Source of the DNA: Aricia agestis | Lineage: Eukaryota > Arthropoda > Insecta > Lepidoptera > Lycaenidae | DNA: 64,000 nucleotides | NCBI RefSeq assembly: GCF_905147365.1 | Contig: NC_056427.1 | Location: forward strand, 1,493,001-1,557,000 | Reading direction: 5' to 3' | In this document: in pieces, positions 10,170 to 20,960 of the stretch | Position numbering within the stretch: the first letter of the stretch is position 1 | Layout: each line of letters starts with the position of its first letter | The notes under the pieces: generated by a model | The model's database searches: none | The model's input: only the letters and a program-made list of their open reading frames with translations | Told to the model about the DNA's origin: nothing | Made by a program: the position numbers and the translations under genes

Positions 10170-12383
10170 ATGGAGTCACTTTTACCGAAGCAAAAGGAAA
10201 TTGGTACACAGATAAGCAAAGCTTTTACCAATTATAAAAAGACAGCTAAAGACAAATTAACTTCAATTTATATTGACACCAGATTGGAAAGCTTAGAACA
10301 ATTATGGACAAAATTTAGAGAAAACCATTATAAGATTGTAAGCGCTGTACCTGAGCCCGAAAGATCGCAAGTAGCTTATTTTGAGGAAGAGTGGTTTGAC
10401 ACTGTGGAAGAGAGATACATTGAATACAAAGCTAAATTAAGATTAGATATGATTAAGAAAAGTGAGATAAGAGATGCACCTGCGATGTCTGCATGCAACC
10501 AAAGCTGTAATCCCGCAAAGCCAGAGGTTAAATTACCTCAAATCCAGCTTCCCACATTTTCGGGAGCATACGAAGAGTGGCAAAGCTTTCACGATATGTT
10601 CCTGTCGCTCATCCATAACAATGACTCTTTAAGTGCTGTGCAAAAGATGCATTATTTGAAGTGCGGCTTAAGAGGCGAGCCTGAGATGCTATTGCGAAGT
10701 ATGACTACTACCGAATCAAATTACGCTGAAGCTTGGGACAAATTAGTTAAGCGATACAGCAATAAGAGATATAATGCCAATGAGGTTATGAAAAAGCTAT
10801 TTTCATTGAAATCCGCAAATAGCGAATCCGCAGCCGCAATTAAGAATTTACTTGACACTACTGCCGTTTGTTTGAAATCGCTACAGAATTTAGGAGTTGA
10901 GACGGATAAGTGGGATGTGATTATTATTTATATCACCGTCTCAAAGCTAGACTATGAGACACGAACGGAGTGGGAGTCGGAAGTGAGCCGAAGAGAGTCA
11001 GATGATTTCCCAACCTGGAATGAATTAGTTACATTTTTAGAGAAGAAATTCAGAACCTTAGAGATGTTGTCCGATTCCAAGTCCGGTCGCCGCTTTGCAT
11101 TGTCCAATGAGATTAAAGCCCATCATTCTTCAACTGTCCAATTTAAGAGAAGCTGCGTAATGTGTGAGAAACCACACTTGTTATACCAATGCAAACAATT
11201 TGGATCTAAGTCTCCCCAAGAGAGAACAGAGTTTATAAAATCCAAGAGGCTTTGTTTCAATTGTTTTGCACTTACCCACAACGTCAAGAATTGCCATCAA
11301 ATTACGTGTTGCCGACGTTGTGGTAGGAGGCATCACACACTGCTGCATTATGAGAGAAGTCGGCCTCAAGTGATTTCCAGCCAGCCAACTTCATCCACTG
11401 GTACTGCATCCGACTCAGTAGATGCAGTTCACTGTCATGAGAGAGAAACTCCAAAATATGAGACGAAAGTAGTAGCTAATTTTGCCAGTGAGAATTACCA
11501 AAAGCATAACAGAGTGTTGTTACCTACAGCTTTAGTGAGAATTAAATCACAAAATGGCTACTGTCAAAGTGCGCGTGTGTTAATTGATCAAGGTTCAGAA
11601 ACATCCTTTGTTACTGAGAGTGTAGTGAAATCACTTGGTCTTAACCGCAAACCAGTTAATAGTTTAGTATCAGGTGTAGGTCAAAGCAAAGAGAATATAT
11701 CTAAGAGTGTTGTTACTTTTGAGATAGAGTCACTTCATAATCGTGACTTTTCTTTATCGATTAATGCATTTGTTTTAAATTCATTAACATCATTTCTTCC
11801 ATCTTCCAAAGCTTGCATCCTGAACTGGCCAGATCTTGTCCACTTACCTTTAGCAGATCCTTGTTATGGTTCACCTGGAAAAATAGACATTATTCTAGGA
11901 GTAGAGGGTTATAGTCAAATATTATTAAGTGGTCTTCTTAAGCATTCATCACCCAGTGGTCCGATTGCTCAGAATACCCAGCTAGGCTGGATCATATCTG
12001 GCAATGCAGGTCGTACAAGAGAGCAAACACCAAGAGCTGTTAGTTATCACCTGAAAGTAAAAGAAGATAGTATGCTGAAACAGTTTCGAGATATAGAGAG
12101 AAAGCCAGACATAAAGGAAAGGAAATTATGTAAAGAAGAAAAGAGATGTAAAGAAATAGATGAAACTACAGCTGCAAGAATTACTAAAGGCAGACATGTT
12201 GTGAGATTACCCTTTCGAGATCCTGATCCACAGTGTATGTATGATAAATCCAAGGATGTCGGAATAAAGAGATCTAAACAGTTCTTAGGAAACAAATTTA
12301 ACAGAGATGAGTTTAAGGAAGTACTTACCACGATGGATGTTGATCACGTAGCACAATCCCGTAGAGTTGCACGTTTTCACTGA
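10170..12383 (+). CDS. BEL/Pao Gag-protease polyprotein (truncated Gag-Pol)
   Basis: A 737-residue open frame. Residues ~122-270 carry the Pao-type Gag core (LPTFSG...EWQSFHDMF...KMHYLKCGL). Residues ~329-393 hold Cys/His knuckles (CVMCEKPHLLYQC, CFNCFALTHNVKNC, CRRCGRRHH) for nucleic-acid binding. Residues ~470-610 are the Pao peptidase with catalytic Asp473 in DQGSETSF and the ILGVEGYSQIL motif. The frame continues into the linker that normally leads to RT (RYVVRLPF-like HVVRLPFRDPD at ~690), then ends within 30 residues of an internal deletion. Full BEL polyproteins are usually far longer and include RT, RNase H and integrase. The first ATG lies 340 bp after the LTR. The intact frame suggests selection or youth. 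Confidence 0.88.
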   Translation: MESLLPKQKEIGTQISKAFTNYKKTAKDKLTSIYIDTRLESLEQLWTKFRENHYKIVSAVPEPERSQVAYFEEEWFDTVEERYIEYKAKLRLDMIKKSEIRDAPAMSACNQSCNPAKPEVKLPQIQLPTFSGAYEEWQSFHDMFLSLIHNNDSLSAVQKMHYLKCGLRGEPEMLLRSMTTTESNYAEAWDKLVKRYSNKRYNANEVMKKLFSLKSANSESAAAIKNLLDTTAVCLKSLQNLGVETDKWDVIIIYITVSKLDYETRTEWESEVSRRESDDFPTWNELVTFLEKKFRTLEMLSDSKSGRRFALSNEIKAHHSSTVQFKRSCVMCEKPHLLYQCKQFGSKSPQERTEFIKSKRLCFNCFALTHNVKNCHQITCCRRCGRRHHTLLHYERSRPQVISSQPTSSTGTASDSVDAVHCHERETPKYETKVVANFASENYQKHNRVLLPTALVRIKSQNGYCQSARVLIDQGSETSFVTESVVKSLGLNRKPVNSLVSGVGQSKENISKSVVTFEIESLHNRDFSLSINAFVLNSLTSFLPSSKACILNWPDLVHLPLADPCYGSPGKIDIILGVEGYSQILLSGLLKHSSPSGPIAQNTQLGWIISGNAGRTREQTPRAVSYHLKVKEDSMLKQFRDIERKPDIKERKLCKEEKRCKEIDETTAARITKGRHVVRLPFRDPDPQCMYDKSKDVGIKRSKQFLGNKFNRDEFKEVLTTMDVDHVAQSRRVARFH

Positions 12384-13640
12384 TGTGTCTCAGGTGGCAT
12401 ATGCTGCAGCCGTGTACCTAAAGTCTAAGAGGTAAAGTGGTAATACTTACGTATATATCGTTGCAGCCAAACGTGTTCAAAAGCTAATTACTATTCCAAA
12501 TTTCGGGTTGTGTGCAGCCGTGCTTGCAGCAAAGTTGTAATTTGAAGTATTCACAGATTCTGAAGATACCTAAAGATAAGTTATTTGCCTGGTCCAATTC
12601 CACTCTAATTTTAGCTTGGCTTAGAAGAGAACCGAGTTGTTGGGCCACATTCGAGATTAAAGAGGTTTCCGAAATTTCGACCAGACTACGACCACTGGAT
12701 TCATATTGCCACAGATCAAAAGCCACTGACTGTGCCTCAAGAACAAGAGGTACTTCGGTCAAAGAACTGAGAGCACGATTTGTGGTGGTATGTTCCAGAC
12801 GTAATGCAAGTGAGTGATATTCCCTGTAAGAAAATAGATGTCAGCACTGACATAGAAGCGAGAACAACCACGGTGCTGGCAATTTATCCTAAAGAAGAGA
12901 GAGAGCTGAGATTTCCACACTTGAGTGAATTCTGAGAGTATTATTAAAATCGGAAACCTGAAACAAAAGTAATACTAGTTAAAGAAATGGGTAAAGTATT
13001 TGATAGTCTAATAGAAGTATAAAAGCTGCGCAAGAAATTTATTTCGAAGAAGATTTAAGTAGTCGGAGAACTACGAGAATCGTTACGAAGAAAAACCAAC
13101 TGCACACCCTATCATCCATTTTCATTGGAACGGAGTGTTCAGGGTGGGCGGCTATATTACCCAATGTTCTTGTTCTTTCAATGAGAAACAATTTGCCTAG
13201 TAATCGCACGTCAGTGAGAGAGAGAGAGTACTAGCAACACTTACCTTTGGAAAATTGAGAACCGCTTTTGACCCTGGTGGAAGTTGCTTAAGTTTTATAT
13301 CTAATCTACTTTTTGAGTGAGAGTATAGATAATCCAATGCCCTTGACGCCCGATCACTTTTTGATCGGTGAACCACTGGTTACAATTTCAGAGCCAGATT
13401 ACTGAGACGCGTCTTACTGGCGTTCAGCGATGAAAGCTTACTCAAAAGATGGTTAATGTGACTTTAAATAATATACTTAAATGTTTCCCATAAAATGCTG
13501 TACCAGAAGTTATTGATTTTGTAGTATTTGAGATCAAAATATTTTATCAGCTAGAGATGACTGTGTATGAGATAAGAGTAGTTAAAACCATGCAGGTAAA
13601 GACAACCTTACCAGAGTAGTTAGTATTAAACCTGTTATCA
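12367..13640 (+). pseudogene. Degenerate RNase H-integrase remainder of BEL pol
   Basis: Right after the deletion point a second frame reads LHVFTDVSQVAYAAAVYL, the BEL RNase H start. It is followed by LCAAVLAAKL (~12510), FAWSNSTLILAWLRREPSCW (~12587) and TDCASRTRG (~12727), in shifted frames with stops. Near 13340-13390 PLTPDHFLIGEPL is the integrase C-terminal motif, and VVKTMQVKTTL follows near 13580. The catalytic integrase core was not found between 13100 and 13330. RT is wholly absent. The remnant cannot yield active enzymes. Confidence 0.8.
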
Positions 13641-13987
13641 AAAATACTATCTGTGAACGTCCATATAATAAGTTGTGTTCATTGCGAAAAGCCTAATAAG
13701 TTTTGTTTAATTTGAGTTATGTTTTTACTTGCATTATATCTTGTGTGTCTACTGTTACTTAAATGTGAGTTTGAATGATAGTGTAAAATTGTTTACTTTT
13801 TAAGTTTCATGTGTTTAAGTTACATTGTTGCTCTTTACACCAAGGAGATTGTTAATATTTATTATTAAGTCAAATGTGTGAATGTCAAGTTTGAGAAAGT
13901 TAACATTTTCATGTGATTGTAATAGCAACAAGATGTAAGTTAACTAGCTTTTTTCTTTTTATAAGTTTGAAAAGGAACGAGTCCTTT

Positions 13988-13999
13988 TGGTGGGCGGGA
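13988..13999 (+). other. Polypurine tract
   Basis: ggtgggcggga lies immediately upstream of the 3' LTR, the expected plus-strand primer position. Confidence 0.65.
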
Positions 14000-14313
14000 T
14001 GTTTAATACGAATTAGAGGTATGTCAGGTGACATAAGTACACAAAATAATATTGCCAATTGAGAACGTTGACATATAAAGATCCCACCTAGTATAGGTTC
14101 ATATCTAGGCAGGTTAAATAGAAGTTGTTAGTTCGATAGTTGTTATTTTAGTTATAGGATGTGATAACAGATGGCACTGTACAAATTTTGTAATCCGCTA
14201 CATCGCGCTATCGAAAACCTAATGTGAGCCTATATAAGCCCGAGTTACTTTCGAATAAACCGAGTTCCAACAGCAGTGTGGTGGTTTCATTGAGGTTACC
14301 CTACGCAGCAACA
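14000..14313 (+). repeat. BEL 3' LTR
   Basis: 314 bp, no difference seen from the 5' LTR, followed by the CTGTG target duplication. Confidence 0.92.
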
Positions 14314-14427
14314 CTGTGTGTGAAACATGCAAATATAAAAATGTATCCAATGATCAAGGCTATTTTTTGAAACTCTGCCGTCAAAATTTGCCATCAGAGC
14401 CTGGTAGACCTATACATCTGTGTAAAA

Positions 14428-14490
14428 TCCATACTAATATTATAAATTCGAAAGGTTTTCTGTCTGTTACCTGTTCTCGCTTAAAGCACT
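14428..14490 (+). mobile_element. Helitron-like 5' fragment
   Basis: tccatactaatattataaat start followed by ctgtctgttacct, then unrelated sequence. Only the 5' end is present. Confidence 0.55.
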
Positions 14491-14646
14491 AAAATATATA
14501 CTTTAATGAAAGAATTTATTTTAGGCCATGGCCGGCCACAAAAAAATACTACAGGTACCTACACTCCATGAGTGCCGGCAGAGGCGAAAACGAACAGCAT
14601 GAGCAGCAGGTTTTAGATTAACATTGAAGAGCATTATTATTATTAA

Positions 14647-15078
14647 GAGCTCACCTGTCTCTAAAAATCAAACATCGTCCTTCTCTCTTCACACTCACGC
14701 CCGTCTTTCATATTATGCCAGGTGAAAAAGGACGGCGCGGAATCATCGCCGAGTTAGTTTTACTTGAATAAAAGACGAACTATAATGATTATGAAAAAAG
14801 TGTTTTGAGCAAATTTAGGTTTTATCAATACCTTTTTAGATATTAAAGAATATTAAAGAAAAGACAGCAAACTTCGAAGATCCAAGCAAAAATGTGTCTA
14901 AAACAAGGTTTTTTGTAAAAAAGAAACTATCGAGCATTTTTTGAGTGATCGTGTTTTCGTCTTGAGCATTTAATCTTTATGAACTGAAGTTACTTGTTAC
15001 AAAAAATCAGTTTTCTAGATCTTACAGATTTTGAGATCTAGGTTAATGTATGTAGTCAAGTTAGGGTCATATGGGCTC
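14647..15078. mobile_element. TTAA-flanked MITE (piggyBac-like)
   Basis: Flanked by TTAA at 14643-14646 and 15079-15082. Ends are related inverted repeats (gagctcacctgtctctaaa / gagcccatatgaccctaa). Internal phrase 'cactcacgcccgtctttcat' is shared in inverse orientation with the 35620-36049 element, which has the same flanks and size. Confidence 0.6.
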
Positions 15079-15082
15079 TTAA

Positions 15083-16268
15083 ATCAGCCGCGAAGGCAGT
15101 GTACTCAAGTCTTTCTTACGAACTTTCGATCACCTTCAACAATTTTCTACCCATCCCAAAAAGTGCACCACCGCTAAAGTTTTCACTTCAAAATATAATA
15201 ACTCTGACATATTGTTTTCTTAAGCCAGACCGTTGTGCAACCCTTACATAAGGCGGCGTGCACACTAATCCGGCGTATGACGTCACATGACGTCGAGGAA
15301 TTTAATATCGGGGCTATGTTATACTTTTATGAGTCACGTCTTAAGCACAAATTGTTTCTGGACGAGATTTTTCCGATGCGACGAAATGAGAGTAGGGGAG
15401 CCCACTAGGTAGACCTAAAATAGCGGCATTGAGTTCACAACGTTATAAAAGAAGTTCAATTCGTTCTATCTTTAATTTCAGTACTTCAAAAAATATTTTA
15501 AAACCACCAAAAAGATAAGATTAATCAGATTTTTAAACTATTATAACTAGAGATATTCTGTAGCACAACTTGAGGCACTCTTTAAGGGCAACTGGCTTCT
15601 TTTTAATAAATGGCATCTACTGCAACTCCTGTATCGCCAAAATCAACAGTGGTAACCAACCACGAAAACCTTTTGATATGACCTCAGTTGTGCCCGTTGG
15701 ACATGACAAACGTAGGACTAGTACGAGTATCGAATTAAATTAGGAGAATGGTAGGATTAGAAGATATTCCAATTACCCTCTCCAAGCAAAGCGGGAGACA
15801 GCACAAAGTTGAACGAGAAATGTCGCGAAATCCCTTCTTGAGCTCCCCTATTTAGGGGACAGGCGGAATTTTCTATTTGAATCATGGGCACCATAATCAT
15901 AGTATTAAAATTAATACTTTTTCAGTGATTCTCGGGTCCCGTCCGAGGAATTTCACTAACAAGGATAGGACAGACCACCCATGACCACGGCCCCTGAAAA
16001 TGGCCGAAACGTCGGAAATTAAAAAGCTACAAGGATAGGGCGCATTTCCTAAACTAGCCGTAAAACCCCGAAATAGCCCACTAATAGTGTACCACGTGTA
16101 TGAAATCAAACAAATATTTATCGAAACGGAACACCGGATTTTCCACAATACGTTATCGTATTACAAATTCATGATTCGCAGAAGCAAATCGATATAATGG
16201 TTTCTTATACAACCTGCGTTAGTTATTCGATAGCGAAATTAGAAATCATAAATACCCAAAAGCAAGAT
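15083..16268. other. No gene; old repeat pieces
   Basis: 15600-15685 ('gtggttaccaa...gaaaaccttttgatatgacc') is the inverse of phrases at 30260-30345 and 44680-44770, a repeat of unknown class. 15127-15190 resembles 30150-30200. The rest has no supported feature. Confidence 0.45.
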
Positions 16269-16462
16269 TCCATACTAACATAATAAATGCGAAAGTGTGT
16301 ATGTCTGTCTGTCTGTTACCTCTTTACGCTTAAAAAGACTAAACGCTCTAAACCGATTTTGCGAGGTATGGAGTTACTTTGAATACCGGAAAAGGACACA
16401 GGCTGGTTTTAACCCATAAAAATGTACGGTTCCCACGCAACGTAGCTGCGGGCGTTATTTAG
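16269..16462 (+). mobile_element. Short Helitron-like element (GTCT family)
   Basis: Starts tccatactaacataataaat with tgtctgtctgtctg, carries ggttcccacgcaacg near the end and finishes at ttatttagt, a mutated form of the usual catctagt end. Confidence 0.65.
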
Positions 16463-16505
16463 TACTATAGGTATATAGTAGTAGCAATAATTAGTTCTTA
16501 GGGCA

Positions 16506-16587
16506 TATTCATATTCATATTCATATTCATATTCATATTCATATTCATATTCATATTCATATTCATATTCATATTCATATTCATATC
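16506..16587. repeat. (CATATT)n microsatellite
   Basis: About 13 tandem copies of the hexamer atattc, followed by 'tccttatttccaagaaattg'-like sequence. This layout matches a minus-strand non-LTR element whose 3' end terminates in hexamer repeats, so the tract probably began as a retroelement tail. Confidence 0.85.
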
Positions 16588-18119
16588 CTTTATTTCCAAG
16601 AAATTGTCATTTACAATGATGTTCATAGGTCTATAACGCGTTTACAATGTCTACCTCAATGAGGTGTGGAAATGTTACATTTATGTCCCTGCTGGTAACA
16701 TAAACTTAAGAAAATAAAATAATTATTTACTACATATTTCGGACTTACTACTAAAATTTAAAGTTTAAATTTAATCATTTTAACCAATCAATAATACAAT
16801 TACTTAAAATAAACGCTCAACATCCTTAAAATTATTATAGTCATTTAGTCAATTTACTTAATTAAATATCAATTACTAATGTCCAATTTTAATACAATAT
16901 AATATGTCACTTAATTATTCATTCCATTATTATGATTAATAAAATTATCACTCGGCTTATTACAGATAAATTCTGTCAATTATTAGTCAATTACATTTGA
17001 AATAACAATTACAATTTTACAATAATTAATACACAAATGTCAGTTCATGTCAGTAAGTATGATTCAATATAATTCAGGTATAATTATTGACTATTTGACT
17101 ATTGTCTTATTTAACTCTAGTCTTCAACGAATTTTATGGGCAATGGCAATGGCAAATGGCGAGTACGATGAGGCATATTTGAGGAGTGGGCGAAAGTGAT
17201 ATATTGTAATTACAAATTCGGCACTGCACTTGCAACTCCTTAGTTTTTGCAGATGTCGATGGCCGTTTGGTGAATGATTATAAGTTACTGTGGAGGAGCT
17301 TCTTTCAAAACGTTGTACGTTTCACAAAATCACTATTAGATCTGCTGCGCAATAAACCAAATTGCTCGTACCATCCCATCTTTACTATCAAAATCATTGC
17401 TTATTGCAGTGATTCGATACAGTAAGATAGGGTCAGCGAAATTATGATTTGGCACCAGTTTTTCACAATACCAATCTCAGTCCCAATCGGTATTGGAGCC
17501 AATATGATAATTTGAGTTTCTGATGAGGGTACATATAAATATGTATGTATATTTATATACATGTCAATGTATATTTTACAAAATTGTTCGAGAAATAAAA
17601 GAAATAAGCAACAAAATAGCTTAAATTTAAGCTGAAAATGAACCCTACGCGGCGTGGCGTTACACAGCCTAAAACCATCCTTAATGAATGGACTATCCTC
17701 CAGTGTGGATGCTACAATGCCACGGACAGACATACACATTGCACATAAACAGACAAACACGTAGAACATGTAGCACCACTTTTTATCCCGGAAACATGCA
17801 TGGTTTCCGCGCGATAAATGGTGTCCAATTATGGCGTTGCAACTTGCAAGCGTCATTCAGCACTCACCATAATTCCTTCCTTCCTTCCTTCCTAACGCCT
17901 TCGCATCCACTATGTGCCATCGAGGAAAATGATTCCTTAGCAGTTGTCGGACCTACCGCCTACGTTATTTGGTCGGCTTATGTCAATTCAATATCAAAGT
18001 GCGACAAGGCTTTTAATGAACGTGGACGGGGCGCTGCTGGTAAAGGAGAACTGTCAAAAAATATAACGTTTTTGTATGACGGCAGCGTTAGTTCCTTTTT
18101 TCGCCACGTTCATTTAAAC
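16588..18119. other. AT-rich region, no gene recognised
   Basis: 16600-17120 is very AT-rich and may be a decayed non-LTR 3' region. A (TTCC)n run lies at about 17874-17891. Frames of 151 and 182 codons near 17401-18236 overlap each other on opposite strands, and the longer one runs through a hAT-like element, so neither is supported as a gene. Confidence 0.45.
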
Positions 18120-18359
18120 CAGTGTTTTTCAATCTTTTTGATTTCCCAAACCCCTTTACTGATTGAAATATACTGGCAACCCCCTCGTGTCATAGAAAGA
18201 CAAAGAAATAATTTAAAGGCTATCTACGTTAGGTAATGATTTTTTTCCTAGTTCGGTATATTTATCTATTATACCTCAACTTTTACTCTCTGTCGGCGAC
18301 CCCCGAGTAAGGCTTCGCGACCCCCCTAGGGGTCGCGACCCACAGATTGAAAAACACTG
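18120..18359. mobile_element. Non-autonomous hAT element
   Basis: Ends cagtgtttttcaatctt / cagattgaaaaacactg are inverted. Flanking octamers atttaaac and ctttcaac agree at 6 of 8, fitting an aged 8-bp hAT target duplication. A gc-rich ggggtcgcgaccc palindrome lies near the right end. Non-coding. Confidence 0.75.
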
Positions 18360-18903
18360 CTTTCAACTTTAAAGCCTTGTCGAGCTGTAGCTGTGATCAG
18401 TCCGATGCGTTTGACTTAACCCGACCAAATTACTCAGGCGACCCGTCAACTGCCTTATAAACTTCTCTGATAGTGCAAACAAACAATGTAAGCACTTTTC
18501 ACCGCAGTTTTCACACACTGTAAGACTGTAACATAAGAATAATTCTTTTCATCTCTTTCATACCACAGAATCACAATCTCAGCCACTTTTACGTCCCATT
18601 TCGATCCATTTTGATCTAAACATATTCAATAAAACCCGGCCAAATCAAAGTGTAAATTATTTTCGCAAACACTAGTTACAACACATTATAAACTATGGAT
18701 TGGTAGAATTATACATTCTTTTGCACTTAGATAAAAATGTATCGAAATATATTTATGTTTATATCTTGCAGAACAATTTCGACACTATGATTAGTATGTT
18801 ACTATCATAGTATGAGTAATCGCGGTATACTAATCGCCGAAAAATCATCGTAGCGTTTATATAATATGCGGGAAAATATTATCAGTCGAGTCATCATAAT
18901 ATA
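18360..18903. other. No gene recognised
   Basis: AT-rich spacer with no supported coding, RNA or bounded repeat feature. Confidence 0.4.
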
Positions 18904-19162
18904 CAGGGTGTAACAAAAATAAGTGATAATACTTTAGGGTGTGTACGTGTTCTTTGTAGAGTGTTCACTGTGAAAGTAGCAGCGCTGAAAGACCAAAAAT
19001 TTTTTTCACTTTTGTATGGGGAAACTCGTGTCGCTCGGGCCGTTGCCTATACAAAAGTGAAAAATTTTTTTCGTCTTTCAGCACTGCTACTTTCACAGTG
19101 AACTCTCTACAAGAAACACGTACACACCCTAAAGTATTATCACTTATCTTTGTTACACCCTG
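18904..19162. mobile_element. TA-flanked palindromic MITE (Tc1/mariner-like)
   Basis: Near-perfect foldback of 259 bp. Ends cagggtgtaacaaa / tttgttacaccctg are flanked by TA on both sides (18902-18903, 19163-19164). Arms include tagggtgtgtacgtgtt and gtgaaagtagcagcgctg. A related copy lies near 33541. Confidence 0.8.
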
Positions 19163-19346
19163 TAGATTATTATAGACTGTATGTTATGACGATATATACA
19201 ATGTGTCCCAACACCGGTGTCCGATCCTGTAATGCCATGATGTATAGCATATTTTATTGATAAATTGGCTCTCAAAAACATTGTTTCTCTTAACTTTTGA
19301 AAATTTTTGCATTGGCTCTCATACTAATCTGCCCAAGTATACTTCA

Positions 19347-19520
19347 CTAGTTGACGCCCGCAACTCCGTTGCGCCAAAACTCGTTTATCGCGCGGGAACC
19401 GTACATTTTTCCGGGACAAAAAGTATCCTATGTCCTTTCCCGGGACTCAAAGTATCTCCATGCCAAATTTCAGCAAAATCGGTTCAGTGGTTTGGGCGTG
19501 AAGAGGTGACAGACAGACAG

Positions 19521-19573
<53 letters not shown>

Positions 19574-19604
19574 TACACTTTCACATTTATAATATTAGTA
19601 TGGA
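19347..19604 (-). mobile_element. Short Helitron-like element (complete)
   Basis: On the minus strand it starts TCCATACTAATATTATAAAT and ends ggagttgcgggcgtcaactag, inserted between A and T. The 3' stem gcaac-gga-gttgc lies just upstream of CTAG. It contains a long (CAGA)n tract at 19509-19572. This is the best-bounded copy of the family. Confidence 0.85.
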
Positions 19605-19689
19605 TAAGAAAATCATTAGTATGGATAAGAAAATCATTATAACTTCTAAACTATCGACTCAGAGCATAGAAGTACGAATTTATTTAAGA

Positions 19690-20061
19690 CTAGACGTTCC
19701 GCGCGGCTTCGCTCGCGTAAATTATATGTTTCACAGACAAATTATCTATTCCAAATTACATTAAAATTGCTCTAGTAGTTCGCGAATCGCGAGATAAGTG
19801 CCTTTAAATAATTTTCCCCGTTTTTTCCACATTTTCCTCTGTTTCTTCGCTTCTATTGGTCTTAGAGTGATAATTTATAGCCTATTCAAATAATTTTCCC
19901 CGTTTTTTTCACATTTTCCTCTGTTTCTTCGCTTCTATTGTCTTCCTCAATAAATGAGATATCTAACACTGAAAGAATTTTTCAAATCGGACCTGTAGTT
20001 CCTGACATTAGCGCGTTCAAACAAACAAACAAACTCTTCAGCTTTATAATATTAGTATTGA
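19690..20061 (-). mobile_element. Helitron-like element, second family (complete)
   Basis: Minus strand: TC start, body with 'tgaaagaatttttcaaatcg'-type sequence, hairpin cgcgagcgaagccgcg and CTAG end, with A/T flanks. The internal phrase ttttccccgttttttccac is duplicated within this copy (about 19815 and 19899). Confidence 0.8.
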
Positions 20062-20139
20062 TAATATACTATCAATACTAATTAGTAATTACTATCTAGC
20101 AGTACTAATCTATATCTATCTATCTATATCTATATATAT

Positions 20140-20364
20140 AAAACTCAAAGGTGACTGACTGATTGACATAGTGATCTATCAACGCACAGCCCAAACCACT
20201 GGACGGATCGGGCTGAAATTTGGCATGCAGGTAAATGTTATGACGTAGGCATCCGCTAAGAAAGGATTTCGATAAATTCCAACCCCAAGGGGTTCAAATA
20301 GGGGATGAAAGTTTGTATATAATAATACTTATTAACGCGAGCGAAGCCGCGGGCAAAAGCTCGT
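20140..20364 (+). mobile_element. Helitron-like element, third family
   Basis: Begins near aaaactcaaaggtgactgac and ends with the hairpin cgcgagcgaagccgcgggc followed by aaaagctcgt, one base from a ctagt end. Contains 'ccaaaccactggacggatcg'. The 5' boundary is uncertain because of adjacent tatc repeats. Confidence 0.6.
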
Positions 20365-20365
20365 A

Positions 20366-20522
20366 ATAATATAAATGCGAAAGTGTGCATGTCTGTCTTT
20401 TCTTTCACGCCCTGAGTCGATTTTGCTGAAATTTGGTATAGGGATACTTTGAGTCCCGGGAAAGGACATAGTACGATTCCCGTGCTATAAACGAATTTTG
20501 GAGAAACGGAGTTGCATCTAGT
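20366..20522 (+). mobile_element. Short Helitron-like element (GTCT family)
   Basis: ataaatgcgaaagtgtgcat start, core gatactttgagtcccggg and the end 'cggagttgcatctagt', giving a CTAG terminus. A further 5' fragment of the same family follows at about 20524-20615. Confidence 0.65.
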
Positions 20523-20657
20523 GCTATTATATAATAAATGCGAATTTTTTTCTGTTCGTCTGTTACCTCTTCACGATCAAGCCCCTGAACCGATAATGCT
20601 GGGTATGATATCTCCACAGACATATAAATTATAATATAATATCAAGATCACTCTATA

Positions 20658-20960
20658 CGTGGGAGAGCCATGCTTCGGCATAAATGGGCCGGCTCGACCG
20701 GAGAAATACCACGTTCTCACAGAATACCGGCGTGAAACAGCGCTTGCGCTGTTTCGCCGAATTTACCCTATTCCCTTCCCTACCTTCCCCTATTCCCTTC
20801 CCTTCCCATCCCTACCCTCACCTATTACCCTATTCCCTCTTAAAAGGCCGGCAACGCACCTGCAGCTCTTTTGATGCTGCGAGTGTCCATGGGCGACGGA
20901 AGTTGCTTTCCATCAGGTGACCCGTTTGCTCGTTTGCCCCCTTATTTCATTAAAAAAAAA
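20658..20960 (+). mobile_element. PolyA retroposon copy
   Basis: Head cgtgggagagccatgcttcg through the pyrimidine tract, ggccggcaacgcacctgcag and the caggtgacccgtttgctcg module to an A-rich tail. Slightly shortened just after the cagcgcttgcgctg palindrome. Confidence 0.82.

Larger units (their letters stand above)
9516..14313 (+). mobile_element. BEL/Pao LTR retrotransposon, RT-deleted
   Basis: Two 314-bp LTRs (9516-9829 and 14000-14313), read as identical base by base, start TG and end CA and are flanked by the 5-bp duplication CTGTG (9511-9515 and 14314-14318). A primer-binding site follows the 5' LTR and a purine-rich tract precedes the 3' LTR. The interior encodes a BEL-type Gag and aspartic protease, then jumps from the linker before RT straight to RNase H. 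Only the integrase C-terminal region is recognisable beyond that. It is non-autonomous, yet identical LTRs imply recent transposition with enzymes supplied in trans. Confidence 0.9.
9390..14425. mobile_element. TIR element split by the BEL insertion
   Basis: The left part (9390-9515) contains 'ggtctaccagaatctgatgg' and the right part (14319-14425) contains its diverged reverse complement near 14390-14412. The two sides look like the inverted ends of one short DNA element into which the LTR element at 9516-14313 inserted. Confidence 0.55.

Noticed and set aside
17688..18236. 182-codon open frame
   Set aside because: Overlaps an opposite-strand frame and runs through a hAT-like element. No recognisable domain.
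19509..19572. CRISPR-like or other regular array
   Set aside because: It is a (CAGA)n microsatellite inside a Helitron-like element. No spacer structure anywhere in the window.
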